Assembly (NCBI RefSeq): GCF_000377765.1
Contig: NZ_KB898663.1
Coordinates: forward strand, 429,483 to 493,482
Source: Gracilibacillus lacisalsi DSM 19029
Lineage (GTDB): Bacteria; Bacillota; Bacilli; Bacillales; Amphibacillaceae
Reading direction: 5' to 3'
DNA: 64,000 bases
Made by a program: the position numbers and the translations under genes
The notes under the pieces: model-generated
Told to the model about the DNA's origin: nothing
What the model saw: only the letters and a program-made list of their open reading frames with translations
Databases searched by the model: none
Part shown: positions 25,305-33,320 of the stretch, in pieces
Layout: each line of letters begins with the position of its first letter
How positions within the stretch are numbered: position 1 is the first letter of the stretch

Positions 25305-26105
25305 CTATGATAGAGCGCGGTTCATACTACCGCTTTTATAACCTACTAAATCCATTGTAACAAATTTATAGCCATAGCTCTGTAATTTTTCCGTTACTCT
25401 TTGGTGATTTGCTAATAATTTCTGCATATCTTGTGGTTCTACTTCAATTCTCGCAATGTCTTCATGGGTACGAACTCTTACCTGACGAAGACCAATTGTT
25501 TTTAGGAAGGCTTCAGATTTCTCCACTTTCGTCAACTTAGCCTTAGTAATAGTTTCGCCATACGCAATCCTTGAAGATAAACATGCAAATGATGGTTTAT
25601 CCCATGTTGGTAAGCTCATTTGTTTAGACAATTCACGAATTTCTTCTTTATATAAATCGGCTTCTTGTAATGGTCCACGTACACCTTGTTCCTTGGCAGC
25701 TCTCATCCCTGGACGATATTCGCTCATATCATCGGCAATAACACCATAGACAATGTTCTGAAATCCTTTCTCCTTCATAATGGGTACGAGATGATCGAAT
25801 AAACTATTTTTACAGAAGTAGCAACGGTTTTTATCGTTTTCTGTATAACCAGGAATCGCTAACTCACTCGTTTCAATCACCTGATGTCTAGCACCAATAT
25901 GCTCAGCTAGTCGTTTCGCTTCTTCTAATTCACTAGTTGGATATGTTTCTGAATCAGCTGTAACTGCTAGAACGTTATGGACACCTAATGTATCCACCGC
26001 TACTTTCAACAAAAAGGTACTGTCTACACCACCGGAAAAAGCCACCACTACCTTCTTCATTTCCTGGAGAATAGATACTAACTTTTGATGCTTTTGTTCA
26101 TGCAT
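25305..26105 (-). CDS. larE: LarE, sulfur transferase for nickel-pincer nucleotide
   Basis: LarE is an ATP pyrophosphatase that converts both carboxylates of the LarB product to thiocarboxylates. The PP-loop SGGVDS is at residues 24-29. Three cysteines stand out: Cys95 and Cys98 in RCYFCKN and Cys175 in FACLSSRI. The last corresponds to the sacrificial Cys of the Lactobacillus enzyme; the set of three resembles the [4Fe-4S]-dependent type that does not consume itself. The gene sits between the SDR and gluconokinase genes in the same direction. Confidence 0.93.
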   Translation of the reverse strand: MHEQKHQKLVSILQEMKKVVVAFSGGVDSTFLLKVAVDTLGVHNVLAVTADSETYPTSELEEAKRLAEHIGARHQVIETSELAIPGYTENDKNRCYFCKNSLFDHLVPIMKEKGFQNIVYGVIADDMSEYRPGMRAAKEQGVRGPLQEADLYKEEIRELSKQMSLPTWDKPSFACLSSRIAYGETITKAKLTKVEKSEAFLKTIGLRQVRVRTHEDIARIEVEPQDMQKLLANHQRVTEKLQSYGYKFVTMDLVGYKSGSMNRALS

Positions 26106-26161
26106 GTTCTATCTCCCTCCCTTACGCGGTTTGTTAATAACTTGCTCACCATCTCTTTTTA

Positions 26162-26932
26162 TTATATCGTCATGCTTCCAAATCCACCATCAACACGTAG
26201 TAATTCACCAGTAACAAAACCACTTGCTTTATCAGACGCAAGATAGACTGTTGCACCTTGTAATTCTTCTGGATCGCCAAAACGTTTAATCGGTGTATGA
26301 TTCATAATAGATTGAACACGATCTTCACTTAGAATTTTACGATTTTGTTCGGCGGGGAAGAACCCTGGAATAATCGCATTTACTCGAATATTATGCGGAG
26401 CAAATTCACGTGCTAAGTATTGTGTTACACTATTAATCGCTGCTTTTGATGCAGAATACGTAAACACTTTAGATAATGGCGTGGTAGATGATACAGAAGA
26501 AATATTAATAATACTTCCACCTCGCTGCTGTTCTACCATTTTCTTGGCAAAAATTTGCGTAGCAAAGACAATTCCTTTTAAATTCACATCCATAATTTTA
26601 TCCCATTCTTCTGTCGTCAGTTCTAAATAGGGAGTAGTACTATTCATACCCGGCGCATTAAGGAGGATATCCCATCCACCTGACCATTCTTCAATTTCTG
26701 TTGCTACGCTTTCTACTGTAGAAAGATCGCTTACATCTGCCTTGAAAGCTTTTGCTTCACCGCCAGCATTTTTTATTTCTTTTACAACTTCCTCTGCCGT
26801 ATCAAGGTTACGACCAACAATAGCTACTTTCGCTCCATGTTCAGCTAATCCTTTTGCCATGGAACCACCTAACGTACTATTACCTCCAAGTGCAACTGCT
26901 ACTTTCCCCGTCAAATCAAATAACTTACTCAT
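26162..26932 (-). CDS. SDR-family sugar-acid oxidoreductase
   Basis: The 256-residue classical short-chain dehydrogenase has a cofactor loop GGNSTLGG (16-23, unusual in place of TGxxxGxG), NAPG at 92-95 and the active-site Tyr159-x-x-x-Lys163. Family members nearby in sequence style include gluconate 5-dehydrogenase and D-mannonate (fructuronate) reductase, ending in a typical LRVDGGFGSMTI tail. Between larA and larE in a gluconate-linked operon, oxidation or reduction of a hexonate is the likely job. Substrate and NAD/NADP preference cannot be read. Confidence 0.8.
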   Translation of the reverse strand: MSKLFDLTGKVAVALGGNSTLGGSMAKGLAEHGAKVAIVGRNLDTAEEVVKEIKNAGGEAKAFKADVSDLSTVESVATEIEEWSGGWDILLNAPGMNSTTPYLELTTEEWDKIMDVNLKGIVFATQIFAKKMVEQQRGGSIINISSVSSTTPLSKVFTYSASKAAINSVTQYLAREFAPHNIRVNAIIPGFFPAEQNRKILSEDRVQSIMNHTPIKRFGDPEELQGATVYLASDKASGFVTGELLRVDGGFGSMTI

Positions 26933-26955
26933 TAATATCCTTTCCCCTCTCTTGT

Positions 26956-28224
26956 TTATTTTAGATTCCCTTCCTCATTAAATGACAAGTCATATAAGTC
27001 TGATAATTTCTCGATACTCTCATGCTTTTCTATATCTTCCAACATATTTTCTGATACTTCGATCTCACCGATTTCTAGTGTGTTTTTAATACGAACTACT
27101 CTAGCTTTGGTAAAATCTAAAATATTACATGTTTTGATTGCTGCTTGAATCGCTGTTTTGTCATTGGGCATTGCAGTAGAAATATGTGTTGGGCCAACAA
27201 CGGTAGAAGTTAGTCCATTGGCATACGTTGCCTCACGATTCATTTTGTCTACTAATTTTTGTGTTGTAAAATCAGCAGTACCGACACCATTGGCATTCCC
27301 TTCTGTTTCTGGGGTCAAATCGAGAACGACCATTTTCGTTACATCTGGACCACCATACGCATACGGTGTTGGATAGCGTCCAGTGATATTAGGATCCATA
27401 CCATCACCACTGATGTTTTTACCGATTTCATCAATAATCAATACATCAATCTGGTCAAAGAAAAGCTTTGGTAGGGACTTTTTAGCAAGCTTTTGTAATT
27501 CTGGTTCCCGTTCTTCAATTTCTTCTGGTAATAGAACTTCTATTTCGGCAACTTTATCAAATGCATTTTCCACTGTCGCAACACTAAACATAATCGGCAT
27601 TTTATTTATAATGATCTTAGCCATGGCTGGTACGTGCTCTGCCATATGTTTGAAACCTAATTGATGACAAGCCTCTGCACCTTTTTGTTTCCCTAATCCA
27701 ATACTAATCATTTTCATAATGCCACTTTCAACTGGGCCACGAAATGCGGTATGTGGTTTCACACGATTAATGACAACAATACCATCTGCCTCAGATGCTA
27801 TCTTATCAATGTAAATTGGTAATCCATTTTCTAACTCATCAATTTTTATAACTTCCATTGATGAACGAATTTCTGCGCCAACTACCTCTTCTTTAACACC
27901 AAGATGCTCGAGGACCGCTTTTTGGCCTGGACCTGTTGCACCGCCATGACTTCCCATGCAAGGCACTATAAAAGGTTTGGCACCATGTTCTTTCAGAAAA
28001 TCTATCGTCACTTTTGTCGTCTCCACCAGACGATCAAGTCCACGACTACCTACGGCAACTGCCACTTCCATTCCAGGTTTAATTTGATTCGCAATATCTT
28101 TTTGTTTCAATTGCTTATTCAATTCTGCACCTAAATCATCTATTTGTTGATCATCAAAATATTGCTTCACTTTCATCATTTTAGGAATTGGAATATCTTT
28201 CACTAATTCATGTAAAATCCCCAT
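26956..28224 (-). CDS. LarA-family nickel-pincer racemase/epimerase (probable sugar-acid 2-epimerase)
   Basis: The protein belongs to the LarA superfamily (lactate racemase domain). From the ATG at 28224, candidate cofactor and catalytic residues are His93 (MGSHGG), His158 (KPHTAF), Lys171 (GIMKM) and His187 (ACHQLG); the 16-residue Lys-His spacing equals that of Lactobacillus LarA Lys184-His200. Known members epimerise lactate, malate and other 2-hydroxy acids, including D-gluconate at C2. The operon with gluconokinase and a hexonate-type SDR points to D-mannonate/D-gluconate rather than lactate. The GTG three codons upstream overlaps the ribosome binding site. Confidence 0.85.
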   Translation of the reverse strand: MGILHELVKDIPIPKMMKVKQYFDDQQIDDLGAELNKQLKQKDIANQIKPGMEVAVAVGSRGLDRLVETTKVTIDFLKEHGAKPFIVPCMGSHGGATGPGQKAVLEHLGVKEEVVGAEIRSSMEVIKIDELENGLPIYIDKIASEADGIVVINRVKPHTAFRGPVESGIMKMISIGLGKQKGAEACHQLGFKHMAEHVPAMAKIIINKMPIMFSVATVENAFDKVAEIEVLLPEEIEEREPELQKLAKKSLPKLFFDQIDVLIIDEIGKNISGDGMDPNITGRYPTPYAYGGPDVTKMVVLDLTPETEGNANGVGTADFTTQKLVDKMNREATYANGLTSTVVGPTHISTAMPNDKTAIQAAIKTCNILDFTKARVVRIKNTLEIGEIEVSENMLEDIEKHESIEKLSDLYDLSFNEEGNLK

Positions 28225-28349
28225 CTGATTCACTCCTTTTTTGATTCATATGATACCGCTTAACTATTTTGTTTGGCGCACCATTCATTATGTTCCTTTA
28301 GCAACCATGTGACGTCATAAAACATCGAAGTAACTTGTTGCGTCTGTAC

Positions 28350-29273
28350 TTAAAACAGTAACTGCGCAACATAGACGGTTGCTGTGACAGTGAGCATGCT
28401 TGCGATAGTGGAGAACAATACAGTTTGTGCAGCTAAGTCTGGATGACTTTTGTATTCTTCTGCGATAACGGCACTGTTAACGGAAGTAGGCATCGCTGAA
28501 GCAATCAATAAGGCTTGTGCCATCACTCCATCCAATTGAAACAAACTAATAATAATAAATGCTACAACCGGACCACCAATCAAACGTAAGGTAATACTTG
28601 CGTAAACCGTATATAATCCCTTTTTAAACTTCATTCTAGCTACTTGTGCACCTAGTGTTATTAATGCAAGTGCTATCATTGCATTAGCTATGTAATTGGC
28701 TGATACCCAAATTGGCTCAGGAATCGGAACCTCCCACGCATTCAACAAAACCCCTGAAAGCATCGCATATAACACAGGCATTTTAAAATAACCCATTGCC
28801 GCCTTCCATTTTCCATCTTTAGCTGCTCGCAAGGAGAAAATCCCATAGGAGAAAAGAAAAATATTTTGTAAGGTTAACACAATAACCTGAATCGACATGG
28901 CATAAGGATCAGCACGAAAAACTAAATCGTTTACTGGTACACCATAATTGCCTGAATTGAAAAACATCACGCTATTAGCAAATGTTGTCCTTTTTCCACC
29001 ATTTATCTTCATTAACTTGGCAATGGTTATCGCTGCTAAATAGAGCAAAAAAACAAGTAATAAGAAGAACGCTAATACATGTGCGAAAAGCTGGAGGCTA
29101 AACGTTGCCTCATATAATCTCACAAAAATAAAACCTGGTACAACAAAATAAATATTTAATTTTGCTAAGGTTGCTAAATCCAATGTGAATTTAAGATGTA
29201 AATAAAACCCAATCGCTAATAAAATAAAAATAGGGAGAATTACATCTTTAAAGATGACTAGAAACTCTGTCAA
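28350..29273 (-). CDS. AEC (auxin efflux carrier) family transporter
   Basis: The 307-residue membrane protein has about ten helices in two halves and the AEC hallmarks NSGNYGVPV in the first half and ASAMPTSVNSAVIAEEY in the second. Bacterial members move malate, malonate or other organic acids. As the first gene of the lar/gnt block it probably carries the sugar acid or another hydroxy acid. The start is TTG at 29273 with AAAGGGAGTG 5 nt upstream. A palindromic operator candidate and an extended -10 lie just upstream. Confidence 0.85.
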   Translation of the reverse strand: MTEFLVIFKDVILPIFILLAIGFYLHLKFTLDLATLAKLNIYFVVPGFIFVRLYEATFSLQLFAHVLAFFLLLVFLLYLAAITIAKLMKINGGKRTTFANSVMFFNSGNYGVPVNDLVFRADPYAMSIQVIVLTLQNIFLFSYGIFSLRAAKDGKWKAAMGYFKMPVLYAMLSGVLLNAWEVPIPEPIWVSANYIANAMIALALITLGAQVARMKFKKGLYTVYASITLRLIGGPVVAFIIISLFQLDGVMAQALLIASAMPTSVNSAVIAEEYKSHPDLAAQTVLFSTIASMLTVTATVYVAQLLF

Positions 29274-29289
29274 ATGCTCACTCCCTTTT

Positions 29290-29305
29290 ATAACAACGTT
29301 GTTAT
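29290..29305. promoter_or_regulatory. Perfect 16-bp palindrome ATAACAACGTTGTTAT, candidate operator
   Basis: The site is 4 bp downstream of the predicted -10 (29310-29315) and 17 bp upstream of the AEC start codon, the classical place for repressor binding. No local regulator gene for the lar/gnt block is seen, so the protein binding here is unknown. Confidence 0.7.
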
Positions 29306-29309
29306 TTTG

Positions 29310-29318
29310 ATTTTATCA
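29310..29318 (-). promoter_or_regulatory. Extended -10 promoter of the AEC/lar/gnt operon
   Basis: The minus strand reads TGATAAAAT, an extended -10 with one mismatch. The -35 region (TTCCTT at 29333-29338) is poor. The palindrome follows immediately. Confidence 0.5.
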
Positions 29319-29445
29319 CATAATTTTGGAAAAAGGAATATGATTTTTTGATAACGGTCAGTAGTTGTTTTTCGTTTTCAAGAAAAAACAAGGTGGAAAT
29401 GCGATTAGGTTCGATTCGTTACTTTTTTCTTATGTAAGAAACGAA

Positions 29446-29492
29446 AAGGACTGCCCAAAAGTTATATACGATAACTTATGGAACAGCCTCTT
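29446..29492 (-). terminator. Terminator of the 29513-30586 oxidoreductase
   Basis: The minus strand folds as GGCTGTTCCA-TAAGTTAT with ATAACTTTTGGGCAGTCC (interrupted stem, short ATACG loop) and is followed by TTTTCG. It lies about 20 bp past the stop codon and separates the sugar locus from the lar/gnt operon. Confidence 0.75.
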
Positions 29493-29512
29493 CGAAAATC
29501 TCCACGTTTTCT

Positions 29513-30586
29513 TTATGTTACGTTTATCGCTTGTTCTTGAGCTTTTAGACATAATTCAGCTGCTTTGAATGCGTGTTTTTGTGTCATCGCATTCTCAGTA
29601 CGATGCATACAATCTTTAATTAACTCACCAAAGAATGGGAAACCTACCTTTCCATTCAGGTCAAAGTGTTTTTCCCCTTCTTGATTAACGAGGTAAAGTT
29701 GGTTTCCACCTTTATCTGTTGCTAAATCAACATACTTACGAATTTCGATCGTTCCTTCTGTACCAACGATAAACATTCTTCCATCTCCCCAAGTACTTAA
29801 GCCGTCGGGGGTGAACCAATCAACACGGAAAAATTGTGTAGCTCCAGTATCTCCCCGTAATGTGGCATCACCGTAATCTTCCAACTCAGGATAATCAGGA
29901 TTATCATAATTGCCAACTTTACTGTGTAATACTTCTGCATCTTCACAGCCAGTATAAAATAAAAATTGCTCAATCTGGTGGCTACCTATATCGCATAAGA
30001 TGCCGCCGTACTTCTCTTTTTGGAAAAACCAATCTGGTCTACTTGGTGCATTTAAGCGGTGTGGACCAAAACCGGTAACTTGAATCACTTTACCGATCGC
30101 ACCCTGTTCGATAAGTTGCCCGGCAAAAACAGCACTCTCCACGTGCAACCGTTCACTATAATAAACCATATATTTTTGTCCTGTTTCTTCTACTACCTTT
30201 TTGGTTTCTTCTAATTGTTCGAGGGTTGTGAATGGTGTTTTGTCTGTGAAGTAATCTTTCCCCGCTCTCATAACACGATTGCCTAAGGTACTTCTCTCAG
30301 ATGGAATGGCCGCTGCTGCAACAAGCTTCACCTCTTGATCGTCTAACACTTGTTCTAAAGACTCTGCTTGTTGGGCTTGTGGAAACTTTTTCAGAAAATT
30401 ATCTACCTTTTCTTGATCTGGATCATAAACCCACTTTAAAGTAGCACCAGCTTCTAATAGTCCATTACATTGTCCGAAAATATGTCCATGGTCTAATCCT
30501 ACTGCTGCAAAGACAAATTCCCCTTCTTTGACAACTGGATTCGGCTTTCCTTTTGGTGCATAATTCATACCATCTGCTTTACTCAT
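29513..30586 (-). CDS. Gfo/Idh/MocA-family oxidoreductase, atypical active site
   Basis: The 357-residue protein has an N-terminal Rossmann region that starts late (FAAVGLDHGHIFG, residues 26-38) and a C-terminal alpha/beta domain with CDIGSHQIEQFLF and RVDWFTPDGL. The usual Glu-Lys-Pro motif of this family is replaced by TDKTPF. It is the most divergent of the three oxidoreductases here. NAD(P)-dependent sugar or sugar-acid redox chemistry is expected, substrate unknown. A cre-like sequence (30625-30639) lies upstream. Confidence 0.75.
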   Translation of the reverse strand: MSKADGMNYAPKGKPNPVVKEGEFVFAAVGLDHGHIFGQCNGLLEAGATLKWVYDPDQEKVDNFLKKFPQAQQAESLEQVLDDQEVKLVAAAAIPSERSTLGNRVMRAGKDYFTDKTPFTTLEQLEETKKVVEETGQKYMVYYSERLHVESAVFAGQLIEQGAIGKVIQVTGFGPHRLNAPSRPDWFFQKEKYGGILCDIGSHQIEQFLFYTGCEDAEVLHSKVGNYDNPDYPELEDYGDATLRGDTGATQFFRVDWFTPDGLSTWGDGRMFIVGTEGTIEIRKYVDLATDKGGNQLYLVNQEGEKHFDLNGKVGFPFFGELIKDCMHRTENAMTQKHAFKAAELCLKAQEQAINVT

Positions 30587-30711
30587 TCCACTAACACTCC
30601 TTACATCTATTAATCTATTATCTATTGTAAGTGTTTTCAGATAATTTTCCTAATAAAAACATTTATCATGATGCTAAACGTCTGTAAACCAGCACTGATC
30701 TTAGTCTCCCA

Positions 30712-31731
30712 TTACGTTTGATCATGAAAAAGGTTCATCTTCATTGTTTGTTTTGCATCTGAGGATTCCCGAATTAAATGAATCATTTCCATCGAAGTTT
30801 GCGCATCTCTGGCATGAATATAATCATTATTATCCTGGATAATTGCTTGGTAAAATTGATCGATCAATTTTACATGGCTTGCTCCATAATAAAATTTTGT
30901 GCCTGGTAATTTTCGGTCTTCCACCAATCTCACTTCCATACCATTATCATTCATCATCGTTAAAACACTGTCTTTTATCGTCAGTTTTGCGTTCTCTAAG
31001 ATAACTTGCAACTCAACAGATGAGTTCTCGGCATGAGAATTAGTCGCAAAGAAGAGACCTGTGGCACCATTTTGATATTTTATATGAGCGGTTGCAGTAT
31101 CCTCCACCTCATAACCATAATCTAGTAAACAATCGATTGAGCCTCGAATACTATCTATCTTACCGCCAAACCATTGTAAAAGGTCTAGTGTATGAATGGA
31201 TTGGTTGATCATGACACCGCCCCCGGCCAATTCCATCGAACCACGCCACGGCTTTACGTCGTAGTAGGATTTAGGACGATGCCATGTGACAATTCCCTTT
31301 AACCCTTTTACTTCCCCGTATATACCACTAGCAATAATGGATGCCAGTTCTTCCACGGTTTCATTCAGTCGATTTTGAAGACTGACACATATTTTCAAAT
31401 CAGGGTGTTTCTCTTCCAACTCTACGATGGCACGGCTGTCTGTTACATGTTGTGCAAGAGGCTTCTCTAACATAACATGCACGCCGTTTTCTACCGCAGC
31501 TTTTGTTGCTGGATAATGTAAATAGTGTGGCAAACAAATATGAACACAATCAAGGACTATTTCGTCCAACATAGCGTGATAATCTGTAAAAAAAGGAACA
31601 CCTTTCACCCTATTTTCTAATGATCGATCTATATCACAAACTGCTGCTAATTCAGCATGTGCATTTTCGTAAATCGCCTCTATATGAATCTTTGAAATAT
31701 CACCGAGGCCAATAATTCCAACTCGCAGCAC
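30712..31731 (-). CDS. Gfo/Idh/MocA-family oxidoreductase
   Basis: This 339-residue enzyme shows the standard pattern: VGIIGLGDISKIH cofactor loop (residues 4-16), the MLEKPLAQ motif and the C-terminal signature GGVMINQSIHTLDLLQWFGG with the catalytic His. It should oxidise or reduce a sugar, cyclitol or their acid with NAD(P). The start is GTG at 31731 behind AAAGGG. It lies 16 bp after the next oxidoreductase gene and is similar to it in the motif region (both have TWHRPKSYYD/TWWRPQGYYD-type segments), so the two may act as a pair. Confidence 0.82.
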   Translation of the reverse strand: MLRVGIIGLGDISKIHIEAIYENAHAELAAVCDIDRSLENRVKGVPFFTDYHAMLDEIVLDCVHICLPHYLHYPATKAAVENGVHVMLEKPLAQHVTDSRAIVELEEKHPDLKICVSLQNRLNETVEELASIIASGIYGEVKGLKGIVTWHRPKSYYDVKPWRGSMELAGGGVMINQSIHTLDLLQWFGGKIDSIRGSIDCLLDYGYEVEDTATAHIKYQNGATGLFFATNSHAENSSVELQVILENAKLTIKDSVLTMMNDNGMEVRLVEDRKLPGTKFYYGASHVKLIDQFYQAIIQDNNDYIHARDAQTSMEMIHLIRESSDAKQTMKMNLFHDQT

Positions 31732-31747
31732 AATATCACACCCTTTG

Positions 31748-32908
31748 TCATGAATGAATGTTTGATCTGATTTCTTGCTCTCTTAATTTGTTTAATTCTT
31801 CTAGATATTGATTTTCATCGATTGGCAAGGTTATTTCTTTATTCAACCAGCTCGATAGGTGCATGGCATTTGCTAGTTCCACTCCATGAATTCCATCACT
31901 TCCTGGTGCAATCAATGGGGTTCCATCTAAAATATTGGCAGCGAAATTTTCTAGAACAGCAATGTGCTGCCCGCCCCACACACTATCAAAAATTAGCACT
32001 TCCTCTTGATAAATCGCTCCCGGTCCTTCACCTTGGAATAATTTCGATACTTCTTGCATCGACATGGTGTCACTCATTTCTTTTTCCGATTTATTCAATC
32101 GTTTGATCGTTACTTTTTTACTGTCGTCCACAATAATTTTTCCTTGATCACCATGAATTTCTAAACGATCTGTCCCCATTACATCATGGGTACAAGTAAT
32201 AAATACACCTGTTGCACCGTTACCGTAATCTAATATCGTTACGACATCATCTTCTACAGGAATGTTTCGTTGGTAGCCATATTGTGCCTTCGTGTAGACT
32301 TTTTCTGGCATCCCGCAAATCCATTGCAATAAATCAATTTGGTGTGGTGCCTGGTTCACTAATACACCGCCACCTTCACCATCCCATGTCGCTCGCCATG
32401 AACCCGCATCATAATAACCTTGCGGACGCCACCAGGTCGTAATAATCCAGTTTGTCCTTCTAATATTTCCAATTTCTCGATTATCAATGATTTCTTTTAC
32501 TTTTTGATAAAGAGGATTGGTGCGCTGATTAAACATAATTGCGTAAGTTACATCAGGTTTAGTTTTGGCGAATTGATTGATTTCCTTAACTTGTTTAGTA
32601 TATACACCTGCGGGCTTCTCCAAGAGTGCGTGAATATCACGTTCAAGGGCTTCGATTCCCATTTCTGGATGCAAGTAATGGGGGACACAGGTTACAATCG
32701 CGTCAACATTTCCGCTATTTAACATGTCGATATAATCTTGATAAAAAGGTACTCCGGGAAATTCCTGATCTGCGCGTTTTTTCTTTTCTGGATCGTTATC
32801 ACAGATTGCGCCAATCTCGATATTGCTAATACGACCTTCTTTGATCATATTTCCATAAGCTCCACCTTGCTGACCTAAACCAATAATTCCCAATCTCACT
32901 TTTGCCAT
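31748..32908 (-). CDS. Gfo/Idh/MocA-family oxidoreductase
   Basis: The 386-residue enzyme has the cofactor loop LGIIGLGQQGGAYGNM (residues 6-21), LLEKPAGV, and GGVLVNQAPHQIDLLQWICG in the catalytic region. It is a close functional type to its downstream neighbour. A GGAG site supports the ATG. It is the first gene after the sugar importer and is preceded by repeat array 3 and a cre-like site, so it may have its own catabolite-controlled promoter. Confidence 0.82.
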   Translation of the reverse strand: MAKVRLGIIGLGQQGGAYGNMIKEGRISNIEIGAICDNDPEKKKRADQEFPGVPFYQDYIDMLNSGNVDAIVTCVPHYLHPEMGIEALERDIHALLEKPAGVYTKQVKEINQFAKTKPDVTYAIMFNQRTNPLYQKVKEIIDNREIGNIRRTNWIITTWWRPQGYYDAGSWRATWDGEGGGVLVNQAPHQIDLLQWICGMPEKVYTKAQYGYQRNIPVEDDVVTILDYGNGATGVFITCTHDVMGTDRLEIHGDQGKIIVDDSKKVTIKRLNKSEKEMSDTMSMQEVSKLFQGEGPGAIYQEEVLIFDSVWGGQHIAVLENFAANILDGTPLIAPGSDGIHGVELANAMHLSSWLNKEITLPIDENQYLEELNKLREQEIRSNIHS

Positions 32909-32944
32909 TTGTTTGTCACTCCTTCTATATAGTGCTAGAAAAAT

Positions 32945-32960
32945 AATAAAACGTTTTCAA
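32945..32960 (-). promoter_or_regulatory. Candidate CcpA cre site
   Basis: The minus strand TTGAAAACGTTTTATT fits the cre consensus WTGNAANCGNWNNCW with one mismatch near the end. It lies 37 bp before the ATG at 32908. Confidence 0.5.
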
Positions 32961-33144
32961 CTTTAACTTTACACCGTTGTAATATGATGATGCAATTTTC
33001 CCACTTCATCTCGCGAAGTGGTAAACAGATCATTGTCTCACTTTATTGTATGGTAAGCGACAAATTAATAAAATAGCTCATATTGTTTTATTTTGGAATG
33101 ATTTTGACTGAGAGTGTACTGGGTTAGAGAACTAGAAATTTTGG

Positions 33145-33303
33145 TTTCGCAATAAAAGAGTGGGATTTCGCAATAAAGATGCTTCATTTCGCAATAAACA
33201 GACGCGTTTTCGCAATAAAGGGGCTTCATTTCGCAATAATCAGACACGTTTTCGCAATAAAGGGACTTCGTTTCGCAATAATCAATCCACTTTTCGCAAT
33301 AAA
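33145..33303. repeat. Intergenic direct-repeat array 3 (TTTCGCAATAA x8, 21-bp period)
   Basis: Eight copies of TTTCGCAATAA start at 33145, 33166, 33187, 33208, 33229, 33250, 33271 and 33292, an exact 21-bp period. Spacers alternate between a GCTTCA-like and a CAGACRCGT-like type, so part of the array has a 42-bp superperiod. It lies 17 bp past the permease stop codon and about 240 bp before the next gene. Confidence 0.95.
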
Positions 33304-33320
33304 GAAAAGTAGTTACAATT

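Larger units (their letters stand above)
32909..33320. other. 412-bp non-coding region with cre site, hairpin and array 3
   Basis: It holds a cre-like sequence (32945-32960), a short perfect hairpin CCACTTC/GAAGTGG (33001-33021) and the 21-bp-period repeat array (33145-33303). No gene is credible; a minus-strand frame across the array only reads repeat units. Confidence 0.7.

Noticed and set aside
33065..33247. Minus-strand frame with repeated YCEMK-type units
   Set aside because: It is array 3 read as protein; the 21-bp period keeps any frame open. No ribosome binding site and no known fold.
23661..33303. CRISPR array
   Set aside because: Units are only 21 bp with 7- to 10-bp spacers and no cas genes are present; far too short for CRISPR.
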